This document shows positions 1 through 7,567 of a stretch of DNA of 64,000 bases, in pieces. The translations under genes were made by a program, and so were the position numbers. Numbering within the stretch: the stretch's first letter is position 1; the number at the start of each line of letters is the position of its first letter. Where the stretch lies: the NCBI RefSeq assembly GCF_020991275.1, contig NZ_JAJLQY010000004.1, forward strand, positions 62,001 to 126,000, given 5' to 3'. The notes under the pieces were generated by a model, which saw only the letters and a program-made list of their open reading frames with translations, was not told the DNA's origin and made no database searches. This stretch comes from Actinocorallia sp. API 0066 (GTDB lineage Bacteria > Actinomycetota > Actinomycetes > Streptosporangiales > Streptosporangiaceae).

Positions 1-149
1 CCGCCCTCGACCCCGAGGCCGTCCTCGCCGCGCTGCGCGGCCGCCTGGCCACCTTCAAGATCCCGCGCTCGGCCGTCGTCGTCACCGACCTGCCGCACAC
101 CCGCACCGGCAAGGTCCACCGCCGCGCCGTCAAGGACCGGCACGGCTGA
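1..149 (+). CDS. Acyl-CoA synthetase / AMP-binding enzyme, C-terminal end (partial)
   Basis: The window opens inside this gene, in the third reading frame, and reads to TGA at 147-149. About 48 residues remain. They match the end of the AMP-binding C-terminal subdomain of acyl-CoA synthetases: a LATFKIPRS stretch followed by TRTGKVHRR, where the TGK lysine is the A10 residue that drives adenylate formation. These enzymes activate carboxylic acids as acyl-AMP and then acyl-CoA in the cytosol. The substrate cannot be told from this fragment, and the start lies upstream of the window. Confidence 0.8.
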   Translation, partial: ALDPEAVLAALRGRLATFKIPRSAVVVTDLPHTRTGKVHRRAVKDRHG

Positions 150-218
150 CCCGTCCGGCCCCGCCGGGGTCGTGGCGGATCGCCCCGGTTCGGGGGCGTC
201 GGGCTCTAGGATCCGGGG

Positions 219-743
219 ATGGCGAGGATGGGTGTGCCGCGCGTCACGAGCGGGGTGGCGGCGCTGGCCGGGGTCGGGGTGCTGTACTCCGTGACGACCG
301 TGGCGGGCGCCGGGCTGCTGCCGGTGCTGGTCGCCGTGCTGTGCGTGGCGGTGGTCGTCGTCGTCATCGTCAAGGCGTGCGACCGGGCGACCAGGACGGT
401 CGGGCTCGCCGTGCCGCTGCTCGTCCTCGCGCTGGCAGGCGGGCTCGCGGCGACCTCACTGCCCGAGCGGGCGATGCTGCTGCTCCTGCGCGGCGACCTG
501 GAGCGGATCGCCGGACAGGACAGGCCCGGACGGGCCGGGCCGTACCGGATCGAGGCGCCGCTCCGGCAGGGGAGCGCCGTGCTCCTTGAAGTCTCCGGCT
601 CGGGCTGGATCTTCGCGCACGGCGGCTACATCCACGCGCCCGACGGGGCCGGGACCGTGCCCGCGTTCGGCGAGTACGCGGAGTCCTTCAGATACCGGCA
701 CCTGACGGGCCCCTGGTACACGTACTACATGATCGAGAGCTGA
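219..743 (+). CDS. Small membrane protein of unknown function
   Basis: This 174-residue protein has two or three hydrophobic segments in its first 85 residues (about 10-30, 33-52 and 60-80). A polar C-terminal half follows, rich in Gly, Tyr and Trp and ending near WYTYYMIES, which probably lies outside or at the membrane face. I do not recognise the family. The ATG has no Shine-Dalgarno sequence but sits 6 bases after TAGGAT (207-212), a good actinobacterial -10 box, so the mRNA is probably leaderless. It lies 70 bases after the acyl-CoA synthetase and appears to have its own promoter. Confidence 0.7.
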   Translation: MARMGVPRVTSGVAALAGVGVLYSVTTVAGAGLLPVLVAVLCVAVVVVVIVKACDRATRTVGLAVPLLVLALAGGLAATSLPERAMLLLLRGDLERIAGQDRPGRAGPYRIEAPLRQGSAVLLEVSGSGWIFAHGGYIHAPDGAGTVPAFGEYAESFRYRHLTGPWYTYYMIES

Positions 744-839
744 GCGGCCGGCGCGCCCGGAGAACACGAGCGGGCCCGCGGGCGCGCCACGCCCCCGGGC
801 CCCGTTCCGCGGCCTGCCGGTGCGGGAGGCTTCGGGGCG

Positions 840-935
840 TCACAGCTTCTTCTTGAGGAGCTTCAGCAGGGCGCCGTCCTTGCGGAGGATGTCGAAGTGG
901 TCCTTGCCCGCCTGCCTGAGGAAATCCGGGTGCAT
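840..935 (-). CDS. Putative 31-residue peptide gene
   Basis: A 31-codon ORF starts with ATG at 935 and is preceded by AGGAG five bases upstream, a good ribosome binding site. The peptide begins MHPDFLRQAGKDHF and ends in a lysine- and leucine-rich stretch (LLKLLKKKL), so it could form an amphipathic cationic helix. Small actinobacterial peptides starting MHP-D/E are common and mostly uncharacterised, so a function is not proposed. It lies downstream of the large LuxR-type gene in the same direction, with a hairpin between them, so it is probably transcribed separately. Confidence 0.5.
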   Translation of the reverse strand: MHPDFLRQAGKDHFDILRKDGALLKLLKKKL

Positions 936-1038
936 CGCGTCTCCTGGTGTCTCGTCGTTCCGACACCACCGAATCTCGCGCTAAGCCGCCCCGCCCCACA
1001 TCGGGCATCCGCCGTATCCCCCGGGCTCAGGAAGACGA

Positions 1039-1069
1039 GCCCGTCCCTAAGAAGGTCTCAGGGACGGGC
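1039..1069 (-). terminator. Stem-loop after the LuxR-type regulator
   Basis: A 10-bp perfect stem (1039-1048 with 1060-1069, GCCCGTCCCT) and an 11-base loop lie 45 bases beyond the stop of the minus-strand regulator. No clear T-run follows, so this is a plausible but not certain terminator. Confidence 0.5.
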
Positions 1070-1113
1070 CCGCACGGCTAAGACCCCGCCGCCCGCCGCC
1101 CAGGCGGGGCGGG

Positions 1114-4011
1114 TCAGGGGACGGGCACGCCCAGGCGGCGGGCCGTCGCGGCGGCCTCGGTGCGGGTGGCCGCGCCGAGCTTGGCGAGGATGTGGGAGAC
1201 GTGCACGCTGGCCGTCTTGGCCGAGATGAACAGCCGCTCGGCGATCTCGCGGTTGGAGCGGCCCAGGCTCAGATGGTGCAGGACCTCCAGCTCACGGGCG
1301 GTCAGGCCGTGCGCCGGGGAGGCGGAGCCGCCGACCCGGCGGGCCAGCTCGGTCGCCTCCCGGTGCAGGGCGCGCGCCCCCAGAGACTCGGCGAGCTCGG
1401 CGGCCCGGCCCAGGTGGGCGAGGGCGGCGGCGCGGTCGCCCGCCGACGCGGCGGCCGACGCCGCCGACACCAGCACGCGGGCCAGGGTGAGCGGCTGGCC
1501 GATCCGCTCCCAGCCGGCGAGCACCGGCGCCCAGTCCGCCGATCGGGGTTCGGACGCGTCCGACGTGCTCGGGCCCGGCCGGGCGCCCGGCCCCCCGGCC
1601 CCGGCGCGGAAACGCGCCGCCTCCGCCTGGAACGTGGCGTGCTGGAGTTCCTGGAGCGGGCCGAAGACGTCGGTGCGCGCGGCCCGCTCGGCGAACGGGG
1701 CGAACTCCTCGGGGGTGGCCGCGAGCCGGGCGGCGAGCAGCAGCACCGGCCAGGTGTAGCGGGAGTCGTCAGGGCGGCCGGTGAAGGCGAGCAGCGGCCG
1801 CACATGGTCGAGCGCCCGCGTCCGGCCGCCCAGCGCGACGGCCAGCTCGGCCTCGGACCTGACCAGCGGCCGGTACTCCTGGAGCCGCTGGTCGGTCTCC
1901 CAGGCGCGGCTCTCCCGGCAGCGCTCCAGCAGCGCCGCCGCGGCCCCGACCTCACCGCGGCACAGCATGATCTCGGCCTCCAGCTGCATCAGGCACAACT
2001 GGTGCGAAGGCGGCGGATCGGCGGCCAGGCCCTGCTCGACGGCGGCGAGCGCCGCGTCGAGACGGCCCAGCGACAGCAGCGACTCCGCCCTGTTGATCGC
2101 CAGGAACGAGCCCTGGGTGCGGAACAGACCCCACTCGCGGGCCTGCTCCATGCCGCGCAACGCCACCTCGGCGCCCTCGGCGTGGCGGCCCGAACCCTCC
2201 AGCAGGTGCGACCTGTTGACGGCGGCGCGCAGCACGAGCTGCGTCAGATCATGCTCGTGCGCGATCCGCTCCGCCTCCTCCATCAGCGCCGACTCGCGCG
2301 CGCCGTACTCGATCCCGCTGCCCAGGCAGGCGAGGGTGAGCAGGGCGCTGCACTCGGCGTACGGGTCGCCGACCCGGCGCGCCGTCTCCAGGGCGCGGCC
2401 CGCCGCCTCCAGCGCCTCGTCGCTGGCCCTGCCCATAAAGACGTACTGGGCGAACGCGGCGAGGATGCGGGTGCTGCGCACCGACGGTTCGAGCGGCTCG
2501 ACCAGCCGGACGGACTCGCGCATGTCGTCGAGCCAGCGCTCCCGGCCCGCCCGGTGCAGCAGCCTGCCGCGCCGCTCCAGCAGCGTCGCGCGGCGCAGCG
2601 GGTCGGCGCCGACGGTGCGCAGCATCGCGGTGGCGAGCTTGATGCCGCGCTCGCTGTCGCCCGCGAGGTCGGCGGCGCAGATGGCCTCCTCCATCACGTC
2701 CTCGTGGCCGACGCCGATCCGCCCGGCCGCCTCCGGCACCCTGTCCCACAGCTCCAGGACGCGTTCCAGGAACCTCAGCTCCTCGGCGTAGGCCGCCGAC
2801 TTGTCGGCCTGGGCGGCGGCCCGCCACGCGCTGATCAGCGCCCCTTCGAGGTTGTGCGCGGCGTGCCAGTGGAACGCCAGCTCGGCGGCGGCGCGGCCCG
2901 GCGGCACCAGCGAGGCGTCCGCCTCCAGGGCCTCGGCGTAGCGGGCGTGCAGCCGGGTGTGCTCGCCGGGGAGCAGGTCGTCGTGCAGCGCCTCCCGGAT
3001 GAGGGCGTGCCGGAACGCGTAGCCCTCGCCGTCCACCGCCAGCACGTTGCCCTCGACGGCGGGCCGCAGCCCGCGCGCCAGGCCCAGCTCGTCAAGACCG
3101 CTGACGGCGGCCAGCAGCCGGTGCTCGATCCGGGCGCCGCCCGCGCTGGCCACCCTCAGCAGCTCCTGGGTGTCGTCGGGGAGCCGCTGCACCCCGGCCA
3201 GCAGCAGGTCGCGCAGCGACTCGGGCAGCTCGCAGGCGATCCCGCCGTCGGCCTCCATCAGCGCCTCGACGAACAGGGGGTTGCCCTCGCTGCGCGCGAA
3301 GAACTGCCGGACCCGGTGCGGCTCCGGCTCGACCCCGCGCAGGTTCGCCATGAGCTGGGCGACCTCCTGGCGGCTCAGTCTGCCGACGTCCTGCCGGACC
3401 ACCCTGTCGATCCGGCCCAGCTCGGCCAGCAGCGGGCGCAGCGGATGCGCCCGGTGCAGCTCGTCGGCCCGGAACGTGACGACGATCAGCAGCGCGCCCG
3501 CCGCCCCGAGGTTGCGGACGAGGAACGTCAGCAGATCCCGGGACGACCTGTCGGCCCAGTGCGCGTCCTCGATCACCAGGACGAGCGGGCCTCGCGCGGT
3601 GAGCCGGTCGAGCAGGGTGAGGACCAGCTCGAACAGCCTGACCTGGCTGAACCGCTCGTCCCCCGCGGTGTCCTCGAACTCCGGGAGCAGCCGGGCCAGG
3701 CCCGCCGTCCGCCCGCCGAGCAGCGCGCCGACGCCGTCCGCGCCGATCTCGCGGACCAGCAGCCGCACCACGGCGGTGAACGGCGCGAACGGGAACCCGT
3801 CGACGCCCAGCTCCATGCACCCGCCGACGAGGACCCGCGCGCCGCGCTCGCGCGCCCGCTCGCCGAACTCCCGGATCAGCCGGGTCTTGCCGACGCCCGC
3901 CTCGCCGCCGACGAGCACCGCGCGCGCCCCGCCCTCGCATACCGCGCCGAACGCGGTGTCGAGCACGCCCAGCTCGGCGGCCCGCCCCACCAGCACCGAC
4001 CGCTCCCCCAC
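1114..4011 (-). CDS. Large ATP-binding LuxR-family transcriptional regulator (LAL/MalT-like)
   Basis: About 965 residues, the usual length for LAL regulators. The N-terminal AAA-type ATPase has a Walker A GGEAGVGKTRL near residues 35-45 and a Walker B-like LVLVIEDAHWAD near 144-154. A long helical, TPR-like middle follows. The last 65 residues are a LuxR helix-turn-helix (LTARELEVLHHLSLGRSNREI). Such proteins sense a ligand through the ATPase/TPR part and activate transcription. The GTG at 4011 is preferred because GGGGGAGA lies six bases upstream. An in-frame ATG at 4209 would add 66 low-complexity Gly/Pro residues. No co-transcribed target is evident, so its regulon is unknown. Confidence 0.85.
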   Translation of the reverse strand: MGERSVLVGRAAELGVLDTAFGAVCEGGARAVLVGGEAGVGKTRLIREFGERARERGARVLVGGCMELGVDGFPFAPFTAVVRLLVREIGADGVGALLGGRTAGLARLLPEFEDTAGDERFSQVRLFELVLTLLDRLTARGPLVLVIEDAHWADRSSRDLLTFLVRNLGAAGALLIVVTFRADELHRAHPLRPLLAELGRIDRVVRQDVGRLSRQEVAQLMANLRGVEPEPHRVRQFFARSEGNPLFVEALMEADGGIACELPESLRDLLLAGVQRLPDDTQELLRVASAGGARIEHRLLAAVSGLDELGLARGLRPAVEGNVLAVDGEGYAFRHALIREALHDDLLPGEHTRLHARYAEALEADASLVPPGRAAAELAFHWHAAHNLEGALISAWRAAAQADKSAAYAEELRFLERVLELWDRVPEAAGRIGVGHEDVMEEAICAADLAGDSERGIKLATAMLRTVGADPLRRATLLERRGRLLHRAGRERWLDDMRESVRLVEPLEPSVRSTRILAAFAQYVFMGRASDEALEAAGRALETARRVGDPYAECSALLTLACLGSGIEYGARESALMEEAERIAHEHDLTQLVLRAAVNRSHLLEGSGRHAEGAEVALRGMEQAREWGLFRTQGSFLAINRAESLLSLGRLDAALAAVEQGLAADPPPSHQLCLMQLEAEIMLCRGEVGAAAALLERCRESRAWETDQRLQEYRPLVRSEAELAVALGGRTRALDHVRPLLAFTGRPDDSRYTWPVLLLAARLAATPEEFAPFAERAARTDVFGPLQELQHATFQAEAARFRAGAGGPGARPGPSTSDASEPRSADWAPVLAGWERIGQPLTLARVLVSAASAAASAGDRAAALAHLGRAAELAESLGARALHREATELARRVGGSASPAHGLTARELEVLHHLSLGRSNREIAERLFISAKTASVHVSHILAKLGAATRTEAAATARRLGVPVP

Positions 4012-4329
4012 GCCGTCTCCCCCGCCCTCGGCGCAGCCCGCACGCCCGAACTCCCCGCTGTCGCCCACGCCACCGCCCCCGCCGTACTTCCCGCAGGGTG
4101 ACCCCTGCGGCCGATCGTTTCCTTCACTATGCCATCCCGGTACGACAGAACCTTCGGCCGTCAAAACCGGGCACCCGGACGCTCTTGGAGGCGTCCGGGC
4201 TGGGGGCACTCACGGGGCGTCGCGAGGCGCGAGAACGTCCCCCGGGACCGTCCGGGCCGGGTGCTTCCAGGGCCTCGCGAGGCGCGGGTGAACCCGGCCC
4301 GGCGCCTTTACGCAGTAAGGTTGCGCAGG
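4012..4329. other. Intergenic region, 318 bases, with hairpins
   Basis: This is the upstream region of the LuxR-type gene and the downstream region of the rhodanese gene. It contains a 9-bp hairpin with arms CCCGGACGC (4174-4182 and 4191-4199), two copies of TCGCGAGGCGCG about 56 bases apart, and a CCTTTACGCAGTAAGG element (4305-4320) that recurs at 46208-46223. No coding potential was recognised. Confidence 0.5.
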
Positions 4330-4797
4330 TCAGCAGGCGCAGGTCGGGGAGGCGAGCGGGGCCGTCAGCGGGTCGGCGGGCCGGGCGACGGTACCGGTCG
4401 CGGTCGCGACGGGGAAGCCCTCGCGGATCCAGTACTCGATCCCGCCGATCATCTCCTTGACCCGGTAGCCGAGCAGGGCGAAGGCCAGCGCGGCGCGGGT
4501 GGCGCCGTCGCAGCCGGGCCCCCAGCAGTAGGTGACGACGGGCACCGACGGGTCGAGCAGCTCCGGGGCCCGTACCGGGATGTCGGCGGTCGGCAGGTGG
4601 AGGGCGCCGGGCACATGGCCCTGCTCCCAGGCCGGGAGCGCGCGGGAGTCCACGAGGACGAAGCCCGCAGCGCCGGACTCCAGGGAGGCGCGGACGTCGG
4701 AGACGTCGGTCTGGAAGGCGAGCCGGGCGGCGAAGAAGGCGGCGGCGTCGGAGGGGGCGGCGGGCGGGGTGCGCAGCGCGGGCGAGATCAGGTCCAT
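4330..4797 (-). CDS. Rhodanese-like domain protein
   Basis: This 155-residue single-domain rhodanese carries the CH2A-like motif LVDSRALPAWEQGHVPGA near residues 48-65 and an active-site loop TYCWGPGCDGATR with the candidate catalytic cysteine near 91. Rhodaneses carry persulfide sulfur; the loop differs from the classic CRxGxR, so the substrate is uncertain. The C-terminus ends in CAC, which could hold further reactive cysteines. It is divergent from an Lrp/AsnC regulator, a pairing that suggests regulation by that neighbour. TAGTTT (4805-4810) lies 7 bases upstream of the ATG with no Shine-Dalgarno site, so the transcript is probably leaderless. Confidence 0.85.
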   Translation of the reverse strand: MDLISPALRTPPAAPSDAAAFFAARLAFQTDVSDVRASLESGAAGFVLVDSRALPAWEQGHVPGALHLPTADIPVRAPELLDPSVPVVTYCWGPGCDGATRAALAFALLGYRVKEMIGGIEYWIREGFPVATATGTVARPADPLTAPLASPTCAC

Positions 4798-4890
4798 GCG
4801 GGAGAAACTACCGAGGGTGACGGCCGTGTGGAACAGACGATCCCCGGCATCAACGACGCCCCGCCGGGATTCCCGTGGTACAAACTGCGC

Positions 4891-5343
4891 ATGACCGCGT
4901 TTTCCCTGGACGACACCGATCTGCGCCTGCTGGAGGTGCTCCAGGAGCACGGGCGGGCGAGCTACGCCGATCTCGCCCGCCGGGTCTCGATGTCCGCGAG
5001 CGCCGTCACCGAGCGCGTCCGCCGCCTGGAGGAGGCCGGGGTGATCAGCCGGTACGCCGCCGTGGTCGATCCCGAGCGGCTCGGCCTGTCGATCCTCGCC
5101 TTCGTGCGGCTGCGGTACCCGACGGGCAACTACAAGCCCTTCCACGACCTGCTGGCCACCACGCCGGAGATCGTCGAGGCCCACCACGTCACGGGCGAGG
5201 ACTGCTTCATGCTCAAGGTCGTCGCGCACTCGATGCGGCACCTGGAGCGCACCACGGGCCGGATCGCGGGGCTGGGCGCGATCACCACGAGCGTCGTCTA
5301 CTCCAGCCCGCTGCCGTCGCGGACGATCACCGCGCTGTCCTGA
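4891..5343 (+). CDS. Lrp/AsnC-family transcriptional regulator
   Basis: At 150 residues this is the standard length. The N-terminal winged helix (about 5-60) has the recognition region SYADLARRVSMSASAVTERVRRLEEAG, and a RAM/AsnC ligand-binding domain follows (about 70-145). Family members bind DNA as dimers to octamers and respond to amino acids or related metabolites. The start at 4891 begins MTAFSLDDTDLRLLE, exactly at the family N-terminus. It is divergent from the rhodanese gene with 93 bases between starts, which suggests it controls that gene and itself, perhaps in response to cysteine or another sulfur compound (inference). Confidence 0.9.
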   Translation: MTAFSLDDTDLRLLEVLQEHGRASYADLARRVSMSASAVTERVRRLEEAGVISRYAAVVDPERLGLSILAFVRLRYPTGNYKPFHDLLATTPEIVEAHHVTGEDCFMLKVVAHSMRHLERTTGRIAGLGAITTSVVYSSPLPSRTITALS

Positions 5344-5351
5344 GCGCGCGA

Positions 5352-5381
5352 GGAAGGGCCCCTCTCGCGAGGGGCCCTTCC
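5352..5381 (+). terminator. Rho-independent-type terminator after the Lrp gene
   Basis: A perfect 13-bp stem (5352-5364 with 5369-5381, GGAAGGGCCCCTC) with a 4-base TCGC loop begins 9 bases after the Lrp stop codon. It can also serve the convergent His-rich gene. Confidence 0.85.
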
Positions 5382-5438
5382 CGTGGCGTCCACCAGCCCG
5401 GCGGTCAGGAGCGTCCCGGCCACCCGGCGGGCGTGCGG

Positions 5439-5786
5439 TTACCGGTTCCAGCCGCCGTGCCAGCCACCGTGGTGACCGCCGCCGTGGCGGTTCCAGCCAC
5501 CGTGGTGCTTGCCGCCGTGGTGGCCGTGGCGGTTCCAGCCACCGTGGTGCTTGCCGCCGTGGTGGCCGTGCCGGTGCCAGCCACCGTGGTGCTTGCCACC
5601 CTGGTGCCAGCCACCGTGGTGGCCGCCGTGGTGACCGTGCCAGCCACCGCCGTGGTGGCCGTGGTGGTGGCCGTGCCCCCCACCCGTCGGAACAGCCGCC
5701 GAAGCACCGGGTGCGGCACCCAGCAGGGCCGCGCCGACGATGGCTCCCGCCACGGCCATGCGACGCACGATCGTGGAAGCCTTCAT
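5439..5786 (-). CDS. Secreted His/Gly-rich repeat protein
   Basis: This 115-residue protein starts at ATG 5786, after GAGGAGGG about eight bases upstream. Residues 1-30 are a Sec signal peptide (MKASTIVRRMAVAGAI..., ending GASA-AV). The mature part is almost only His, Gly, Trp, Lys and Asn, built of near-identical units such as GGKHHGGWNRHGHH, also visible as DNA repeats. Histidine-rich extracellular proteins often bind Zn, Ni or Cu; a metal buffer or wall-associated role is inference. There is no adjacent transporter. In-frame codons extend to 5852, but the signal peptide and ribosome site fix the start. Confidence 0.75.
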   Translation of the reverse strand: MKASTIVRRMAVAGAIVGAALLGAAPGASAAVPTGGGHGHHHGHHGGGWHGHHGGHHGGWHQGGKHHGGWHRHGHHGGKHHGGWNRHGHHGGKHHGGWNRHGGGHHGGWHGGWNR

Positions 5787-5989
5787 GATGATCCCTCCTC
5801 GACACAGAGCGTTACTCCTTGCACTCACTTTCTCACACTCCGTGAGGAACATCGGGCGATCGCCGCCTTTTCCGCCAAACGATGATCAAGCCAGTAGAAC
5901 GGGCATCACCGGACAGGGCGCGGCCCGGCAAAGGCCGCGCCACGCCCCGCCCCGCCACCGGACGGGGCAAAGGGCCCGGGGCCACGGGT

Positions 5990-6817
5990 TCACCCGGTAC
6001 CGGTAGATCTCCGGAATGTTCCAGCGGCCTCGGGAACCGCGCTCACGCTTCCCTCATGTTCGCGGGCCCGCGACGCCCCGCGTGGACCGCCGCCCGGCCC
6101 GCGCAACAGCAGGAGGATCGCGGCGAGGAGCAGGGTGACGATGATGCCGTCGAGCCAGTAGTGGTTCGCGGTGACCACCACGACGAACCCGGTGAGCGCG
6201 GGGTGCGCGAGCCACAGCCACCGCCGCCGCCCCCGGCCCACCGCGATCAGCCCGACCGCGACGACCAGGGCCCACCCGACGTGCAGGGACGGCATCGCGG
6301 CGAACTGGTTGGCCAGGCCGCCGGTGTCCACGTCGCCGTAGGGCGACGGACCGAAGACCTTCCCGGTGTCCACGAGCCCGAAGGACGGCACCATGCGCGG
6401 CGGCGCCAGCGGGAACGCCAGGTGCAGGAGCATCCCCGCCCCCGTGAGCAGCGTCAGCGTCCTGCGCACCCAGACGTAGTGTCCGGGATGCCGCCGGAAC
6501 ATCCAGATGAGGAACGCGATCGTGGCGGGGAAGTGCACTGCCGTGTAGAAGACGTTCACGGCTTTCATCCAGGCGATGTCCTGCAGGATGAGCGCCTGGA
6601 GGGCCGCCTCGTCCGGCAGCCGGAGCGAACGCTCCCAGTCCCACACGCGGGTCGCGTTGGCGAACGCCTCGGCGACGTTCCCGTTGGCCAGGAGGCGGCC
6701 GAACCGGTACAGGCCGTACAGGACGGTGATGAGAGCGAGTTCGCGCAGGATGTGGGGGCGCTGTGCGGAGGTGGGGCGCGGCGGGAGCAAGCCCGCCTCC
6801 TTTCGGGGGCACACCAC
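5990..6817 (-). CDS. PAP2-superfamily (Aur1/Ipt1-like) membrane phosphatase
   Basis: This 275-residue polytopic membrane protein has several hydrophobic helices. The PAP2/Aur1-type active-site pattern is present: APPRMVPSFG near 140, PSLHVGWA near 177 and HYWLDGI near 220, providing the catalytic histidines and aspartate. Relatives hydrolyse or transfer phospho-head groups on lipids such as phosphatidate, polyprenyl phosphates or inositol lipids; the substrate here is not evident. Two adjacent GTG codons are possible starts; the second (6814) has better spacing from GGAG. It lies downstream of a TetR gene in the same direction and may be co-transcribed with it. Confidence 0.8.
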   Translation of the reverse strand: MVCPRKEAGLLPPRPTSAQRPHILRELALITVLYGLYRFGRLLANGNVAEAFANATRVWDWERSLRLPDEAALQALILQDIAWMKAVNVFYTAVHFPATIAFLIWMFRRHPGHYVWVRRTLTLLTGAGMLLHLAFPLAPPRMVPSFGLVDTGKVFGPSPYGDVDTGGLANQFAAMPSLHVGWALVVAVGLIAVGRGRRRWLWLAHPALTGFVVVVTANHYWLDGIIVTLLLAAILLLLRGPGGGPRGASRAREHEGSVSAVPEAAGTFRRSTGTG

Positions 6818-6875
6818 CGGCTCCGGGGGACGGGCCCGGCGGCGTGACGGGTGGAACGAGGGGTCGCGGGAGGGG

Positions 6876-7463
6876 TCAGAGCCCGAGGGCGGGCGCCAGG
6901 ACGTGGTCCACGTAGCCGTCGCCGAAGCGGCCGTCGTCGGGCTCGCAGCGCAGCTCCCTGCCCATGAGCGCGCCGAGCAGGGCGCTCCCGACGTACGGGA
7001 TCGCGGGACGGGCCGGGTCCAGCTCGCCGCGCGCGACCGCCCGCGCCAGCAGCCCGTCGACGACGAGGGAGGCGGGCTCCAGCACGTGCGCGCGGAACGC
7101 GTCGAGGAGGGCGGGATCGCGGTGCACGGCCTGGGCCATGGCCCGGTTGAGCTCGGGGTCGCGGCGCTCCTCCAGGTGGGCGAGGTAGCGCTTGAGGTCG
7201 CCGGTGAGGGTGCCGGTGTCGATGTCCTCGGCGCACGGCGCGCCGCGCGACCGCACCGCCATGATCACCAGTTCCGGCTTGCCGCCCCACAGGCGGTAGA
7301 TCGTCGCCTTGCTCATCCGGGCCGCGGCCGCCACGTCGCCGACGCTGAGCAGCTCGTAGCCGACCGAGCGGAGCTGGTCCAGGACGAGGGCGAAGACCTC
7401 GCTTTCGCGCGCGGGCGAGACCCGGCTCCTGCGCGTCCTCGGCGGATCGGGAGGATCGGACAT
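6876..7463 (-). CDS. TetR-family transcriptional regulator
   Basis: This 195-residue protein has a TetR helix-turn-helix at about residues 20-65 (LLSVGDVAAAARMSKATIYRLWGGKPEL). The C-terminal domain resembles that of regulators that bind small lipophilic ligands. ATG 7463 is chosen, with AAGGGGG upstream; the longer frame to 7535 would run through the promoter. A 13-base direct repeat lies just upstream (7472-7484 and 7511-7523) and is a candidate operator. The same-strand PAP2-type gene starts 59 bases downstream and is a likely target. Confidence 0.85.
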   Translation of the reverse strand: MSDPPDPPRTRRSRVSPARESEVFALVLDQLRSVGYELLSVGDVAAAARMSKATIYRLWGGKPELVIMAVRSRGAPCAEDIDTGTLTGDLKRYLAHLEERRDPELNRAMAQAVHRDPALLDAFRAHVLEPASLVVDGLLARAVARGELDPARPAIPYVGSALLGALMGRELRCEPDDGRFGDGYVDHVLAPALGL

Positions 7464-7471
7464 CTCCACCC

Positions 7472-7523
7472 CCTTAAGTGAACGACCGCGTTCTCCCAAC
7501 TTAGGGCGAACCTTAAGTGAACG
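7472..7523. promoter_or_regulatory. Direct repeat, candidate TetR operator
   Basis: CCTTAAGTGAACG occurs at 7472-7484 and again at 7511-7523, 39 bases apart, immediately upstream of the TetR start. The region between holds GCGTTCTCCCAACTT, a partial inverted match. The placement fits autoregulation and possibly control of the neighbouring nitroreductase side. Confidence 0.5.
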
Positions 7524-7567
7524 GAGTCGTATCACCGGAGATGTCGGTCACAGCCGGGTTCAGGGCT

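Noticed and set aside
1192-4101. Long plus-strand open frame (969 codons) over the LuxR-type gene
   Set aside because: It is antisense to a gene with clear ATPase and LuxR motifs; its product is Gln/Arg/Pro-rich with no domain, a usual artefact of high GC.
4129-4890. N-terminal extension of the Lrp protein
   Set aside because: The upstream codons are antisense to the rhodanese gene; the family N-terminus begins at 4891.
5439-5786. Regular DNA repeats that could suggest a CRISPR array
   Set aside because: The repeats encode His/Gly units in one open frame after a signal peptide, and spacers are not unique; there are no cas genes.
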